Source: Ampullaceana balthica
Lineage: Eukaryota > Mollusca > Gastropoda > Lymnaeidae
Reading direction: 5' to 3'
Assembly (NCBI GenBank): GCA_944989445.1
Contig: CALYLW010000132.1
Location: 620,001-684,000, forward strand
DNA: 64,000 nt
Shown here: positions 1 to 26,640 of the stretch, one piece after another
How the letters are laid out: the number at the start of each line of letters is the position of its first letter
Position numbering within the stretch: the first letter of the stretch is position 1
Notes under the pieces: generated by a model
The model's database searches: none
What the model saw: only the letters and a program-made list of their open reading frames with translations
Told to the model about the DNA's origin: nothing
Made by a program: the position numbers and the translations under genes

Positions 1-214
1 AAAGTAAGTGCAGATGTTTAATAATATTTTATAGCTTCTGGTAGAGCAGTTGAATCTTGTAGAATGTAGAAAAGGAACTTGAAGGTCTACAATAACTATA
101 CCAATATTCAATGTACATGCAGAAATCACCTATGACCCGCTCGTAGGCCGACCCCCCCAACCTTTTCCCTTAGATTTTGTTTTAAAAAGTCGGCTTTAGA
201 ACGAGTATATACGG
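1..214. mobile_element. Right end of a TIR DNA transposon, cut by the window edge
   Basis: These bases match 34140-34364 closely, including the terminal motif cgagtatatacgg followed by a TA. It is therefore the right part of the same non-autonomous family that is complete at 33790-34364. The left part lies outside the window. No coding capacity is visible. Confidence 0.75.
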
Positions 215-485
215 TAAATTTCAATTTTTAAATTATTCACTGGAAAAAGATGTATGTGCTTTTAAATTAATTTTGTAAAAAAAACAAATGCATGAAAATC
301 CTGCTTAAAAGGGACCTAACTTTTAATAAGGCATAAAAGGAGACTAGAATTCAACCTCTTAGTTTTATACTGTTTGTCCCATGGCATCTGTTAATTCGAG
401 TCCAGTATTAACAGAGTGACATAACAAACCTATCTGAAGAATTTGTCTAATGGATATTTTTATTTCCAAAAAGAAAAAATTCCAG

Positions 486-1198
486 AATGACAATCTGGAC
501 AAAGAAAAGAGGGACAGATTTATTGCAAGGGCATTAGCAGTTAGTAGAAAGTAAGTGAAGTTATTTTTAATATAAGCTATTCAGAAACATTTTACTTGAT
601 TCATAATTTGTTCATATAATCATGGCATTTAAGGGATTAGTTTGCATTTAATGATTTAAGAAATATGTATTGAATATTAAAATAAATGCTTTTATTTCAC
701 AAACTAGTACTTAATGAAGGTAAATTTATAATATAAAAAAAACAGGGTATTAGTAGGCCTGACAAGACGTAACACAACAGTGAACGTTTCGGCAAAGAGC
801 CTTCCTCAACGGACAAATAGTACACACATGAAACGAATAACACGAAATAATAATAAAAAAACACTTAGCTGCGGCGAAATCCAAGCAGTCCAGTAGGGAC
901 GTCTTGTCAGGCCTACTAATACCCTGCTTTTTTATATTATAAATTTACCTATTTAAAAGCCTGATTGCAGTCTCACCCCCATTACTTTTTTTAATGAACC
1001 TCCATAATTGAAAATATTTTATTACTCTCATTTAGGATGAACAAAGAAATAGAGAAATCTAGAGACAAGAGTGATCAACTTTATGATGAATTTGGTCAAG
1101 AGAAAATGGAAGTTTGGAGCAGTGAACATGCTCAAGAGGTTTTGACAACACAACAAACAGAACTTGTGACTCTCTCTTACCCGCAGATTGACAAGTGA
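486..1198 (+). CDS. Last two coding exons of an unidentified plus-strand gene
   Basis: Two exons are proposed: 486-550 (acceptor ttccag, donor aaa|gtaagtg) and 1036-1198 (acceptor tcatttag, stop TGA at 1196-1198). The split codon AA|G joins them in frame, giving about 75 residues that are strongly charged and probably helical (K/R/E/D/Q-rich), with RFIARALAVSRKMNKEIEKS across the junction and a tail ending LSYPQIDK. Supporting evidence is the consensus splice sites, the phase match and the absence of internal stops. The true start of the first exon could lie slightly upstream. I do not recognise the family. The gene runs toward EZH2, so the two are convergent. Earlier exons are outside the window. 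Confidence 0.6.
718..951. repeat. Near-perfect inverted repeat (foldback MITE), about 52-bp arms
   Basis: The left arm (about 718-770) and right arm (about 898-951) are reverse complements over roughly 50 bases. A perfect 28-base core begins cagggtattagtaggcctga on the left. The spacer of about 125 bases contains a tgaacgtttcggcaaagagc segment, which resembles sequence seen in Penelope-like elements; that link is only an impression. It lies in the intron between the two exons of the unidentified gene. Confidence 0.8.
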
Positions 1199-2224
1199 AC
1201 TGATTAATAATCAAATTAACATTGTGCAGCAGATTGGGAGTTAATTTTTTATTCATTCCAAAAATTAGTTTGACAGTTTTTTTATTCTTTCACTTTCAGA
1301 GTTTGGTGCTGAAAGCATTTAATTTGGATGGAAGTGAAAATTATTCATATATTTCTTAGCTTACTTGTGATAGTTCACCAACTAAATATTGATACAGAAT
1401 TATTGTATTGGTGAATCTTGTTTAATGATAGCTTCAAATCTTAAACCAGCAAGTCTAAAATGTCTGTTAACTATTATTTCAAAAGGGCATCTCATTTTGC
1501 TAACGGGAGTAATGAACAATTTCATGTGTTATCTGCAACTGAATGTCAAATTTTAAAATCTCCTTTTTTTAATTGTAGAATTCCATTTCTTAAAAGCTGA
1601 ACTTTACTGGGATAATTTGTTTCATATACACACAAAAATAATGATCTCATTCCTCTCTTAAAATTAACCTTTAATTTTTATTTTGTACATATTAATTTTT
1701 TCTTGCATAAATCAAATTAACTTTTTCAAATACAAGCCTACCTCTTTTCACATGTCATTACACAGATATAACTTTAAAGAAAATGTAGACCTTTTAATCC
1801 TTTGGTTAGAAAGAAAATTTGAACCACATGTAATGTGAAGTTACATTTTTGTATATATACTATGTAAATCATTTCTTAGTTTAGAGTGAAGATGATGATT
1901 CACTGAAAATGAATTACTATTTTATCTTTAAATTAAGTTTTGTAAATATTTTCCTTAATCAAAGCCCAGTTCCATTTCAGCATTCAATTTTGCACATCAA
2001 TGGCATTTTCACTTGGAATTTTTCAGAGCTATTCATAATTTGTCTAAATGTTGTTTTTTCATCTAATTTAACACTTATTTACAGTTGTGTAAATGAATAT
2101 GTGATAGTGTAAGCATTCAGTTATCCATTTGCTTTCAAGATTTTAAACTCCTTACTACATACCATTGTAAATAAGTTTGCATGAATGGATTGTTGTGATT
2201 GCTGATAAAAGTTAAACCAATAAA
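1199..2224 (+). other. Probable 3' UTR of the unidentified plus-strand gene
   Basis: This is AT-rich sequence after the stop codon with no splice-consistent coding. An AATAAA hexamer at 2219-2224 is a plausible polyadenylation signal. The extent is inferred, with no transcript evidence. Confidence 0.4.
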
Positions 2225-3040
2225 AAGTATGAACTTGTGCATTAGATCATACTGTATGTCTTTTACTCAGCAGTATTAATCTAAAATAAAATATTATTCT
2301 TAATTGTGCTGACTCCACAAAATTAATAGGCAGACACTTGAGACACTTAGTTACAATAATGATTAATAATGTAAATATTGTTAATTGAACTTGGATAAGT
2401 TCTTTTTAAAACATGAAGCCTTAAAACTACTTTGCAGCTTTAGTTCAATTTCACAAACAACACAAAATATTTAATTCTGAGGTCATTATTTTATTATTTA
2501 CTGTATAGTTCTTTTTTAAACTTTAAAACACAAATGTTTTATGCAATTGCAACCACGAAAAGTGGGCAACTTTATTTAAATTTCAAGATTGCCATAATAA
2601 CTTTTAAGAATATATTTCCAATTAAAAAGAGAAAATTATTACTTTACATCACTGAACAGGAAATAAAAAAATGTGTCCTAAAATGAAATATAATTTACAT
2701 TTGCATGTCAGAACAGGGATTGCTTTTAAAGTTTGGAGGAATCTAATTTATATTAACCCCATTCATTTTTCTCACAAAAAATAAAATAGTTGATCTTTGA
2801 TCATAATGGAAGGTTACAAATCATACAGCTCAATAATACAAATGTTAAGTATTAAAAGGATGACAAAAACCATCATCCTGTTATTTCATTACTTACTGAC
2901 AATAAAAAGGTTCATTCGCAAATTCACACACACACGCACACAATGGTACAAATTTTTAGTTCCAATTCATTTACTACAGGTAATAATAATATTTACTGTG
3001 CATTAAATTTCTTAAAAAATGCTTCAAAGCAAATCATTGA
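2225..3040 (-). other. Probable 3' UTR of EZH2 and convergent spacer
   Basis: This lies downstream of the EZH2 stop on the minus strand. It is AT-rich, with several minus-strand AATAAA-like hexamers (tttatt on the plus strand, for example near 2489 and 2572), so the cleavage site cannot be fixed. A short (ca)n tract sits near 2927-2942. No gene is visible. Confidence 0.4.
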
Positions 3041-18321
<15,281 letters not shown>

Positions 18322-18338
18322 ACTGTAGCTTTATCTAT

Positions 18339-19541
18339 GGTGAATGAAAATAATAAAAGCAAACAAAATAGATTTTTATTATAGCCACAAATTTATGCTT
18401 TGATTACTTCATTTTTTATTTATGGCTACTGACTAACCTTTAAATAAACTATCAAAATAATTAATATACTTTTTTTTTAAATCATCGGATTTGAACTCTC
18501 CCACCAAAAAATCTAAAATCCAAACCCTGAATTATCATCTATTAAAATAAAGTTTAACGTTAGACATCATTTAGGTAAAATCTCTTTTGCTTGAATTTCA
18601 ACCTTCAGATTAGAAGATAAGCACATAATCATTTATAATAATAATAATAAATTGATTATTTATATAGCGCTGTATCCCAGTAAGGAACTGGGCTCACCGC
18701 GCTTTACATGAAAGAAATAACATACTTATAAGTATTAAATTAACTTTCATATCACAACAAACACAAAAAATTACAATACATTATTATACATAAGCTACGT
18801 TAATCATTTACAAGAAATGTTGTTTCATCAATTTTAAAAATAAGTTGACCATGACATAATTTTATTTAGAGAGACTTATGCTCAATTTAGCTGATATTTC
18901 ATACATGTAGGTCAATTCATTTGTGTTTCTCGTATTGTAATTCCTTTAACTTTAACTATAAGACCACCAGCCACAGTCGAAAGTAAATTTAAATACATTT
19001 TAAAAAGTTATGTAAATGTTTGATGATTTTTAAAATTCAAATCGAAGTATCTCATACATTGCGTCGAAAACCCAGCTAAACCATCGTCTTTGGCCTGCGT
19101 ATACCGCCACAGTATACCTAGCTAAACCATTGGCTTTGGCCTAGGTATACCGCGGCTGAAAAAATGAGCCGATTTCACTATATTTAGGCTTAAGTGTGTA
19201 ATTCCTATGCTAATACTAAATAATAGTCATCAAATAATCAATGTAAGTATGCAAATTTCATGTTTACTGAATTTTTAAGGTAGCACTGTCAGAAAACTTG
19301 TTTGTCCCCATTTAAGGATATATAATTAGTTATAAATGTAAAAAACGATATTTACCATGAGCAATTCCAGCCGAATGGTAATGTTATTTGTAGTTAAGTT
19401 GGTGGTATCGGGTTCGAATCTCGGTGTGAGGCAAAAGTTTTGTGATGCCATATTGAAAAAAAGGGGTGCCTAAGTTTTTATGACGCCGTGTGACGAGGTG
19501 GTAAAAAATCAGAAAAATTATGTGACATTATTTATGGATGG
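18339..19541. other. Upstream region of EZH2, no gene seen
   Basis: It should contain EZH2 5' UTR intron and possibly the first exon, but no promoter element is convincing. A repeat-like segment at about 18655-18715 (tatatagcgctgtatccc, gctttacatg) resembles a widespread animal repeat. A pair of about 35-base direct repeats with agctaaaccat and ggtatacc motifs lies at about 19072-19156. Confidence 0.4.
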
Positions 19542-19549
19542 CCCTTAAG

Positions 19550-20795
19550 TAGGGGTCTACCGATATGCCTTTTTGCCGATATTGCCGATACCGATATTAC
19601 CGATTTATTTTTTTGCCGATATGAGTATTTGTTAGGACAAAAACCAGCGGTAATATTTGATGACGTCATTCTTAAATTTATCACTCGTAATTATTTATCT
19701 TTTATATTAGGGGACTACCGATATGCATTTTTGCCGATATTACAGATATTTTTTTCCGATATGAGTGCCGATAGGGTATTTGTTAGGACAAAAACCAGCG
19801 GTCTAATTTGATGACATCATTCTTAAATTTATCACTCCTAATTATTTATATTTTATATTAGGGGTCTACCGATAAGCATTTTTGCCGATATTACCGATAT
19901 TTTTTTTCCGATATGAGTGCCGATATGAGTATTTGTTAGGACAAAAATAACAGCTGTCATATTTGATGACGTCAATCTAAAATTTATCACTCGTAATTAT
20001 TTATATTTTATAATTAAAGGGTCAGCCGATATCCAGTTTTGCCGATATTACCGATTTTTTTTTCTTCCCGAAGCGAAGTTTCCGATGTTTTTACAAGTTC
20101 CAGATCATGACCTACAAAGGACTCATAACAAAACGAACCGTCCTTTATAAAAATGTACAAGCAAAATTACGAAGTTCTTTTGAAACTTCAACCTTGGCTG
20201 ATAATTATTAATTCTAACCAATAGTTTAATGGCTTTTGCACACGGCCACCTTTTATGAATGAAACAATGAGATCTAATAGTAATAGAGTGAAAATGAGGT
20301 TGAAGGTTGAATGGTTGCCAATGACAACAAGTCTTCACACGGTACATTTTGTTATTCCATACGAAACGAAATGCTTTAGACATCTGCGATTCTGCGTGCA
20401 TCTTTGCTATAAGAGCAATTACGTGAACATAATGTTTACATGTTATACATTTATTAGAGATATTACGGTATACTTGGCATCGGCACTATTTACACAGTAT
20501 TTCTGAGTATACGAAAATCGGCCGATACCTAAACAATATCAAAGCACATGGCAAACTGTATCGTGGTTGCACATTTTAATACTAGGACTCTTTTGACTAT
20601 TTCAATACCGGTATATATTAATTTGTCGAGATATTGTAAATCTAAATGATAGTTTTTTTGTTTCCGTTTTTTTTTGGAGTTAAAATGTCACTTTTTATGA
20701 AATATCGGTGATGTCAATATCGGGACCTTTACATGCTACCGATACCGATATTGCCGATATCCAGATATCGGTGCCGATATATTGGTAGACCCCTA
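19550..20795. mobile_element. hAT-type TIR element with 8-bp target duplication
   Basis: It begins taggggtctaccgatat and ends atattggtagacccctа-type sequence (reverse complement taggggtctaccaatat). It is flanked on both sides by the exact octamer cccttaag (19542-19549, 20796-20803), the hAT hallmark. Degenerate internal copies of the terminal motif occur near 19708, 19860 and 20027, with many gccgatat repeats. There is no transposase. The middle (about 20095-20430) is related to 52020-52345. Confidence 0.85.
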
Positions 20796-20883
20796 CCCTT
20801 AAGATAGTTTTTCAGTGGATTGACATGTAAGATAGCCTACACACACAGGTTATAATTTTTACAGGTAGACAGTGGTATTTAAC

Positions 20884-21313
20884 TAAGGTGACCAGATGTC
20901 CCGATTTCAGACCTCAAGTCCCGCTGACTCTCACTTGTCCCGGCGGGACGCCCGTTTGTCCCGCTTTTTTCAATACTTTATTTGATAAAATAAATACCAT
21001 TAGTTTTGTTGTGATTTTGGGTAAGAATGAACTAATAATTTCTTAAATTTAATTAAGATTTTTTAATAAATTTAAATTGCTTTATTATTAGTTGGTGTGT
21101 CGATTTCCGTGGTTATTTACATTTTACTCCTTGATACGGCTTTCCCATGACTTGTTGGCGATCCCGATACGTAAGGTGACCAGACATCCCGATTTCAGAC
21201 TTCATGTCCCGCTAATGCTAAAGTGACCAGACGTACCGTTTTTTTTGTTCCAGAAACCTGGGGGACCCCCCCCCCTCGTCACGCTTTTCCACCCGGAAAA
21301 TCTGGTCACCTTA
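20884..21313. mobile_element. TIR element (taaggtgaccagat), hAT-like
   Basis: The terminal repeats taaggtgaccagat and atctggtcacctta enclose 430 bases, flanked by the direct repeat atttaac (20877-20883, 21314-21320). Two extra copies of the terminal motif lie inside near 21173 and 21220. There is no coding capacity. Confidence 0.75.
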
Positions 21314-21320
21314 ATTTAAC

Positions 21321-22432
21321 TTTAAAATCTATTTGTTGAAATGATACTTGTTGATAATGTTGTCAGTTTCCACAGCTGATACTTACAAATGCCTGAAAGA
21401 AGAAATAATAGAGTTCCTAGTTGCCATTGAATGAAGAAAGATTTAGGGGAGGGGGATGTGAAGACTGAAGAGTCAAAGATGGTAGAGTATTGTTTTGTAG
21501 AACAATAAATTTTGCGTTGAATGGAAATTTTATACTCCCTTTTTAAATCTAAATAGTTTTAAAATTTGAGCAATGGCAAGCAATGCCAGAGTTGTGACAG
21601 TGATGAAAGCACTAACACACAAACAGTTTTAGGCCTGTTTCCTGTTATTTTACTGAGTCACTGACTGAGACAGATGGAAATAATATATATTTATTAGCTA
21701 TATTATAGTATTATAGTATATCATGTATGTAATGTATATAATATATATTTAAATAAGGCAGGTTAAGTCTAGTGGTTAAGAGTTTGAGATAAATAAAGTT
21801 TAGTTAAGTGAAGCGAGTTAACCAGCATGATGACAATGACGATGACGAACATTTTCAGTTTCAGCAACTGAGCAAGGAACGGAAGGAATCCTGTGAATCA
21901 CGAAGATGGAGATAATCATTGAGAATGTTAATACTTTTAATCAATGTATTTTTCTTAAGTTATTTCTAGCTTTGAACATGTTTATTCTGCTTTACTCACT
22001 TTCAAAAAATGTAGGACTATTACTATTACATTTATTATTATCAAGATGAAATGTAAATTTTGGTTATCCTTTGCCTTTGTGCGCGAAACATATTTCAGCG
22101 TGAACTTTTGGATTGTAGCTATTAGCAGTTTTTCTTTCTTTTTACAACTTATTTTATGAACTTGCTTTCTTGTGTATCCGGGTCAAATTTCGGATTTGAA
22201 TTTTCCTTTACTTCGCTTGTAAAATTTGCTTAAAATTTCTCAGGCTTACATTTCTATGATGACAACACAAGTTCGTGAAGGGGGGGGGATTTTTCTTAAT
22301 TTGAGACATCGATTTAAGTACAAATGGATAGCTATAAAATTATAAAATTCGATTGCACGATATTGTCGATATATCTCACTGAACAGCACTGAAAATAGGA
22401 GGGTGGGGGTGGGATGAGCTTATATTAAGACC
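21321..22432. other. Intergenic, nothing clearly recognised
   Basis: AT-rich sequence with a (tat)n-rich tract near 21680-21750. I see no exon, RNA gene or bounded element. Confidence 0.4.
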
Positions 22433-22692
22433 TCATCTTATCTGTTTCAGAAGCTCCTTCTATACAGAAGATTATTGCGTCCTACGCTTATCTATGGTTT
22501 GTGTTTAGTCCTGCATTCTTATTAGAGTTTTAAATGTTGATAAAGTTTTGGCTTTCCTAGTTTCTTCAGGCAACCCAATCCACGCCCGAATTCCGGACGG
22601 GAAGAACGAAAATTTGTATGAGTTTGTTCTCGCATACGGAATAAGAAAGGTGTTTTTATCCTTATGTCTATCTGAGGGTTGTATTAAGTTCT
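22433..22692 (-). mobile_element. 5'-truncated CR1/L2-type LINE, 3' end
   Basis: It matches the 3' end of the LINE at 59823-61665: the tail tatctgtttcagaagctcc, agaagattattgcgtcctac, then the last part of ORF2 on the minus strand. It is a few hundred bases long, as typical of 5' truncation on insertion. Confidence 0.8.
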
Positions 22693-22804
22693 TAAGTCCT
22701 TCAGCCTAGCCTACTCTTTTTTTTTATTGTAGAAAAATGCAGAAAATAATATTTTTTTTCAAAGTCAATCTAAGATTTCTACAAATAGGTTTGACAAGAA
22801 GCTT

Positions 22805-23276
22805 TTGACAAATCTTCGGAACATCAATTTTAACTTACATTTAGCCAGTGCTTTTTTTCAGTGGGAACCCTTTTTTGGTGAAACGGAAATTGAAAAATTG
22901 TGTAGCAGACTACAACTTAACGAAAGAGAAATCATTTGTGGATTCCGTGATTATCTTACGGAAAGAACATATTCTGAAAGAATTCTTCCTCTGATACATG
23001 CTCTTAATACAATTTCCATTTCTTCGAGTGAGGGTGAAAGGGGATTCTCACAAATGAATTTGATAATCACCCCAACGAGAGCTTCGCTTATGACAAAAAC
23101 AGTCTCGGCACTTTTATTCATCAGATTGATCGCCACTAACATATTTTGATCCTACAAAGTACGTAGACTCTTGGCTGCTTCGAGGCAGACATTCAGCTCT
23201 AGACTCACAAAGCAAGAAAAGAAACCGAGATGATTTGTCAGATGAAAACATGAGAAAACTCTGGAAGTTGTTTTAA
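22805..23276 (+). pseudogene. hAT transposase C-terminal (dimerisation) fragment
   Basis: The first 114 codons include ISSSEGERGFSQMNLIITPT and ALLFIRL, the hallmark of the hAT C-terminal dimerisation domain. An extra T near 23147 creates a stop (TGA). In the other frame the protein continues DPTKYVDSWLLRGRHSALDS to a stop at 23274-23276. The N-terminal and catalytic parts are absent. This is a dead relic beside a LINE 3' end. Confidence 0.8.
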
Positions 23277-23831
23277 AGCCTAATACGGTACCAGTATTAT
23301 AATACAGTAGAATACATTTTTCCACATAAACTATATAGTCAGGTAGGTTTTTATTATAAATAAACTCTTTGAGTCTCTCATTTTCTTATAAAAACGTTTA
23401 TTTCTTTAAATAGCTGTACAATAAAATTTGTGTGTTCAGTGGAAAATTCAATTATAGATTATTATAGTATTTTCTGACATAAGTTAAAAAACAGATGTGA
23501 AATGAGTTCCCAAACATTTTTCGCTAGAAAAAAAAAGCACTGCATTTAGCCACTATCATTTCTGTGGTTATTTAACAATTGCGCCACACCTTTGTACTCG
23601 TTGATCTGTTAAAAGTGTTATCCTTAGATTATTTAATATAATAGAAAGAGTTTTAATTCCGGACTCAGTACTTCATGAAGTTTGGCTTCTCTTCTTTTTT
23701 AGGTCTACTCTGGACTTAAAAATCATTTTAACGAAAATTAATAGCCGACTGGTTTAAAAAATTGTTAAAAACATAGCCCCCAAAAATTAGTTGAAAACTT
23801 GAAAATGAAACTGAATAGTAGAGGCATAACT
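23277..23831. other. Intergenic, nothing recognised
   Basis: AT-rich sequence without bounded repeats or open frames that I can support. Confidence 0.4.
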
Positions 23832-24010
23832 CAGGGCCGTCTTAGCGCATAGGCCCGTTGGGCATTTGCCCGGGGGCCCACGAGCATAGGGGCCCCATGG
23901 GAATATGTATATTTATATATATTATGTTTATTTATTTTTTATTCCTGCGGGGGAGGGGCCAAACACTATTTCTTTGCCCGGGGGCCCAAAATTTTGTTAA
24001 GACGGCTCTG
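23832..24010. mobile_element. 179-bp hAT MITE with perfect 8-bp target duplication
   Basis: It starts cagggccgtctta and ends taagacggctctg (imperfect TIR). It is bounded by the exact octamer gcataact (23824-23831, 24011-24018). The interior is rich in gggggccc-like runs. A partial relative starts near 4619 (caggggcagccttagcgg) inside EZH2. Confidence 0.88.
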
Positions 24011-24235
24011 GCATAACTATGATATTTTGCGCTGGTGACAAATTGGTGCCCTCGCCTTGTTCAATCAAATTGTCTCAATTACATTAAAATAAACAAAAGC
24101 AGGAACCATTTCAATTAAATTTCTTTTAAAGCAAATTGAGGGTGGTTTGTTTCACTGTCGTAGTTTTTTTTTAACATAGTCTACAAAAGATTTAGTTTTC
24201 TTTATTTGAATGTCACCTACTGGTCAATGACGTAA

Positions 24236-25889
24236 TCCGGAGTGTCAAAAGTTCGGTCTGCGGGCTAAATGCGGCCCGCGTTAAAATTTTAACTGGCCCG
24301 TGGCCTCATCTTAAATAATTAATTATCTTGTGAATTTTTTCCATATCAACGACGTTCTATTTATAAGAAAAGCCGACATTTTATATGCTGTTTGAGTTTA
24401 AAGCACGATGGCATAAGTGATAAAAAACAATCAATGACGTTTTAATGTTTACCAGCGTGGATATTGATTATAAAAAGCCAATGAAGTTATGTGCCATTAT
24501 GTGTAAGGATTTCAATGGCAAAAATGAATGCCGTAATATTGTTTATTTTTGTCAACTCGAAAAGGAAATGAATGTGGAATCAGTGTAGTTAAACTTTTAT
24601 GACAGTTTTACATCACAAATTTCAACACAACATTTTGTGACTCTAATTATAATTTAACACGTTATATTTATGGTAAGTTACTTAGTTTATTTGTAATTTC
24701 TAATGGTGGACTAAGATATTTGTAAAGTCTCGCAAATCATGATAGTATTTCCCATTTTAGTGCCCACAAAATATTTCTCTTTCAAATAACCACAACAAAT
24801 TATGTGTGTGCGTGTGTGTGCATATATATATATATATACTAGGTTGTGCTGGGCGCCGTGGAGCCTGCGGCGCCCAGTTTTTTTAGGACACCTACGGTGC
24901 CCACCTTTTCAAAAACCCAAATAACTTGTCATTGTATGATAAATACGTAATATTAAACTTCCTGAAATGTACACAAAGTATTTTATAATAAGGGTTGAAG
25001 GGCGCCTACGGCGCCCACTTTTTTTTTAAACTGCATGTCCCGTCTGTCCTGTCCATGACGCTACTAATTTTAGAAAGCAGCGCACCAAATTACTGCACCA
25101 AAAAAATAACACAGTAAGTGAGCCAGTCAGCACTGTTTACAACACAAATGCTGACGTCAAATGTTCGTGCGTTGTTTGGTTAATGTTAATCTGGAAACCA
25201 AAGTTATTATGATTTTTAAGTCTATATTTTCAATTTTTTTTAAAGCAGAGTGATGTCCCTTAGCGTTAGGCAACAGTGAGTCATAATTGAGGGTGTTTAT
25301 ATAATCATATATATATTTACGCTCAATTATCGCTGACAGTGGCTTAACGCTAAATCATAATCCTTTTGGTTTCCAGATTAACATTAACCAAACAACGCAC
25401 GAACCTATGACGTCAGCATTTGTGTTGTAAACAGTGCTCACTGACTCAAAGAGTTATTTTTTTGGTGCAGTAATTTGGTGCGCTGCTTTTTAAAATTACT
25501 TTAAAAATCGTGTGGTGATTAGCACTGTAAAAAATATTATATACATACTTTGTGTACGTTTCAGGAATATTTGGTATTTATCATACAAGGATAAGTTACT
25601 TAGACTTTTGACCCAAAAAAACACCCTATTATAAAATACTTTGTGTACATTTAAGAAAGTTTAATATTACGTATTTATCATACAAGGACAAGTTAGGTGG
25701 GCTTTTGAAAAAGGTAGGCGCCGTAGGCCACAGCACAAACTAGTGCTACATATATGCCATTAAAAAATATAGCACGAACTAGTGCTATATATATGCCATT
25801 AAAAAATTAAAAACATAACTCAGTCTTAAAGTATGTAAATTTAGTTTATTATGTTAATTCGCCCCTTTTTGCAAAAAGTTTGGACACCC
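24236..25889. mobile_element. hAT-like element with a nested foldback
   Basis: The left end contains ggagtgtcaaaagttcgg and the right end aaaaagtttggacaccc, a weak TIR of the widespread hAT form. The direct repeat atgacgtaa flanks it (24227-24235, 25890-25898). The interior from about 24838 is filled by a separate inverted-repeat element. Confidence 0.6.
24838..25745. repeat. Long foldback element, about 900 bp
   Basis: Left and right halves are reverse complements over most of their length. The ends are actaggttgtgctgggcgcc and, reversed, actagtttgtgctgtggcc. The block gcagcgcaccaaattactgc near 25077 pairs with the same block reversed near 25490, and the segment with cgtgcgttgtttggttaatg pairs around the centre, near 25280. 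Outer parts around 24946-25005 pair with 25620-25690. There is no open frame. Confidence 0.8.
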
Positions 25890-25913
25890 ATGACGTAATA
25901 AAAAAAATTCTTC

Positions 25914-26640
25914 TCAGTCCCGAAGGAATGGACATAAGTAGTTCAATATATGTTTAATAGTTAAATTTGTACAGTTTGAAAAAATGTTTTTTAAAGGCCT
26001 TAGTAGTGGGAACTCTACGAATGTGTAATGGTTTTGAATTCCATTGTTTAGGGGCACACAAAAACAACAGAGAAATACATTTTGCCAAATGTTTAGTGAG
26101 TGTCTTATGAACAGAAAGAATACATAATTTTGTCTGTAGAAGAGCGTAGCTGATGAGAAGGTGAGCAGACATAAAGAAGTACAGTAAGATAGGAAGAGCA
26201 TCAGAGGCGTCACTAGGGGGTGTGGACCACACCGGTGACACCATTACAAGGAGTGACGCCAAAACGTAACATTTCGTATGTTCCCGTTATTTGGCACTGA
26301 CAGACTTGGAGGAGGTCTATGGAGTAAGTCGTGAGGCTGGAGGTTACACCATGAGCTACTGCATTGTGGGACACCAACCCTAGGGATGACACGGAAGAGC
26401 GTTGAAAGAAAAGTAGATGTGGCAGAGAATGGACAGTTTGTAATCAATGTGTGCTTTTAATGGGAGCCAATGACGTGAAAAAGTAGCGTTGTGTTATGGT
26501 CGTAATTTTTCCCCTTAGGAACTAGCCTGGCAGCTGAATTTTGAACTTTTTATAGTTTACAGTGTATTTTTTGGTGAGCCTGAAAGAAGAGATTTACGAT
26601 AATCAAACGAGAGAGAACTGTTAGTGTGTAGTGTGTGTAC
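25914..26640 (-). pseudogene. Degenerate L2/CR1-type LINE ORF2 C-terminus, interrupted
   Basis: On the minus strand 26640-26480 reads like LDYRKSLLSGSPKNTL followed by SNSAARLV, and 26200-25914 reads SLLFLCAPKQWNSKPLHIRR, the usual C-terminal region of this LINE type. Between them (about 26199-26440) lies an insertion that starts with agaggcgtcactaggg, a motif that recurs at 28152. Many stops and frame changes are present. Confidence 0.6.

Noticed and set aside
19400..19440. B-box-like gggttcgaatctc that might mark a tRNA gene or SINE head
   Set aside because: No convincing A box, stem pairing or bounded element around it.
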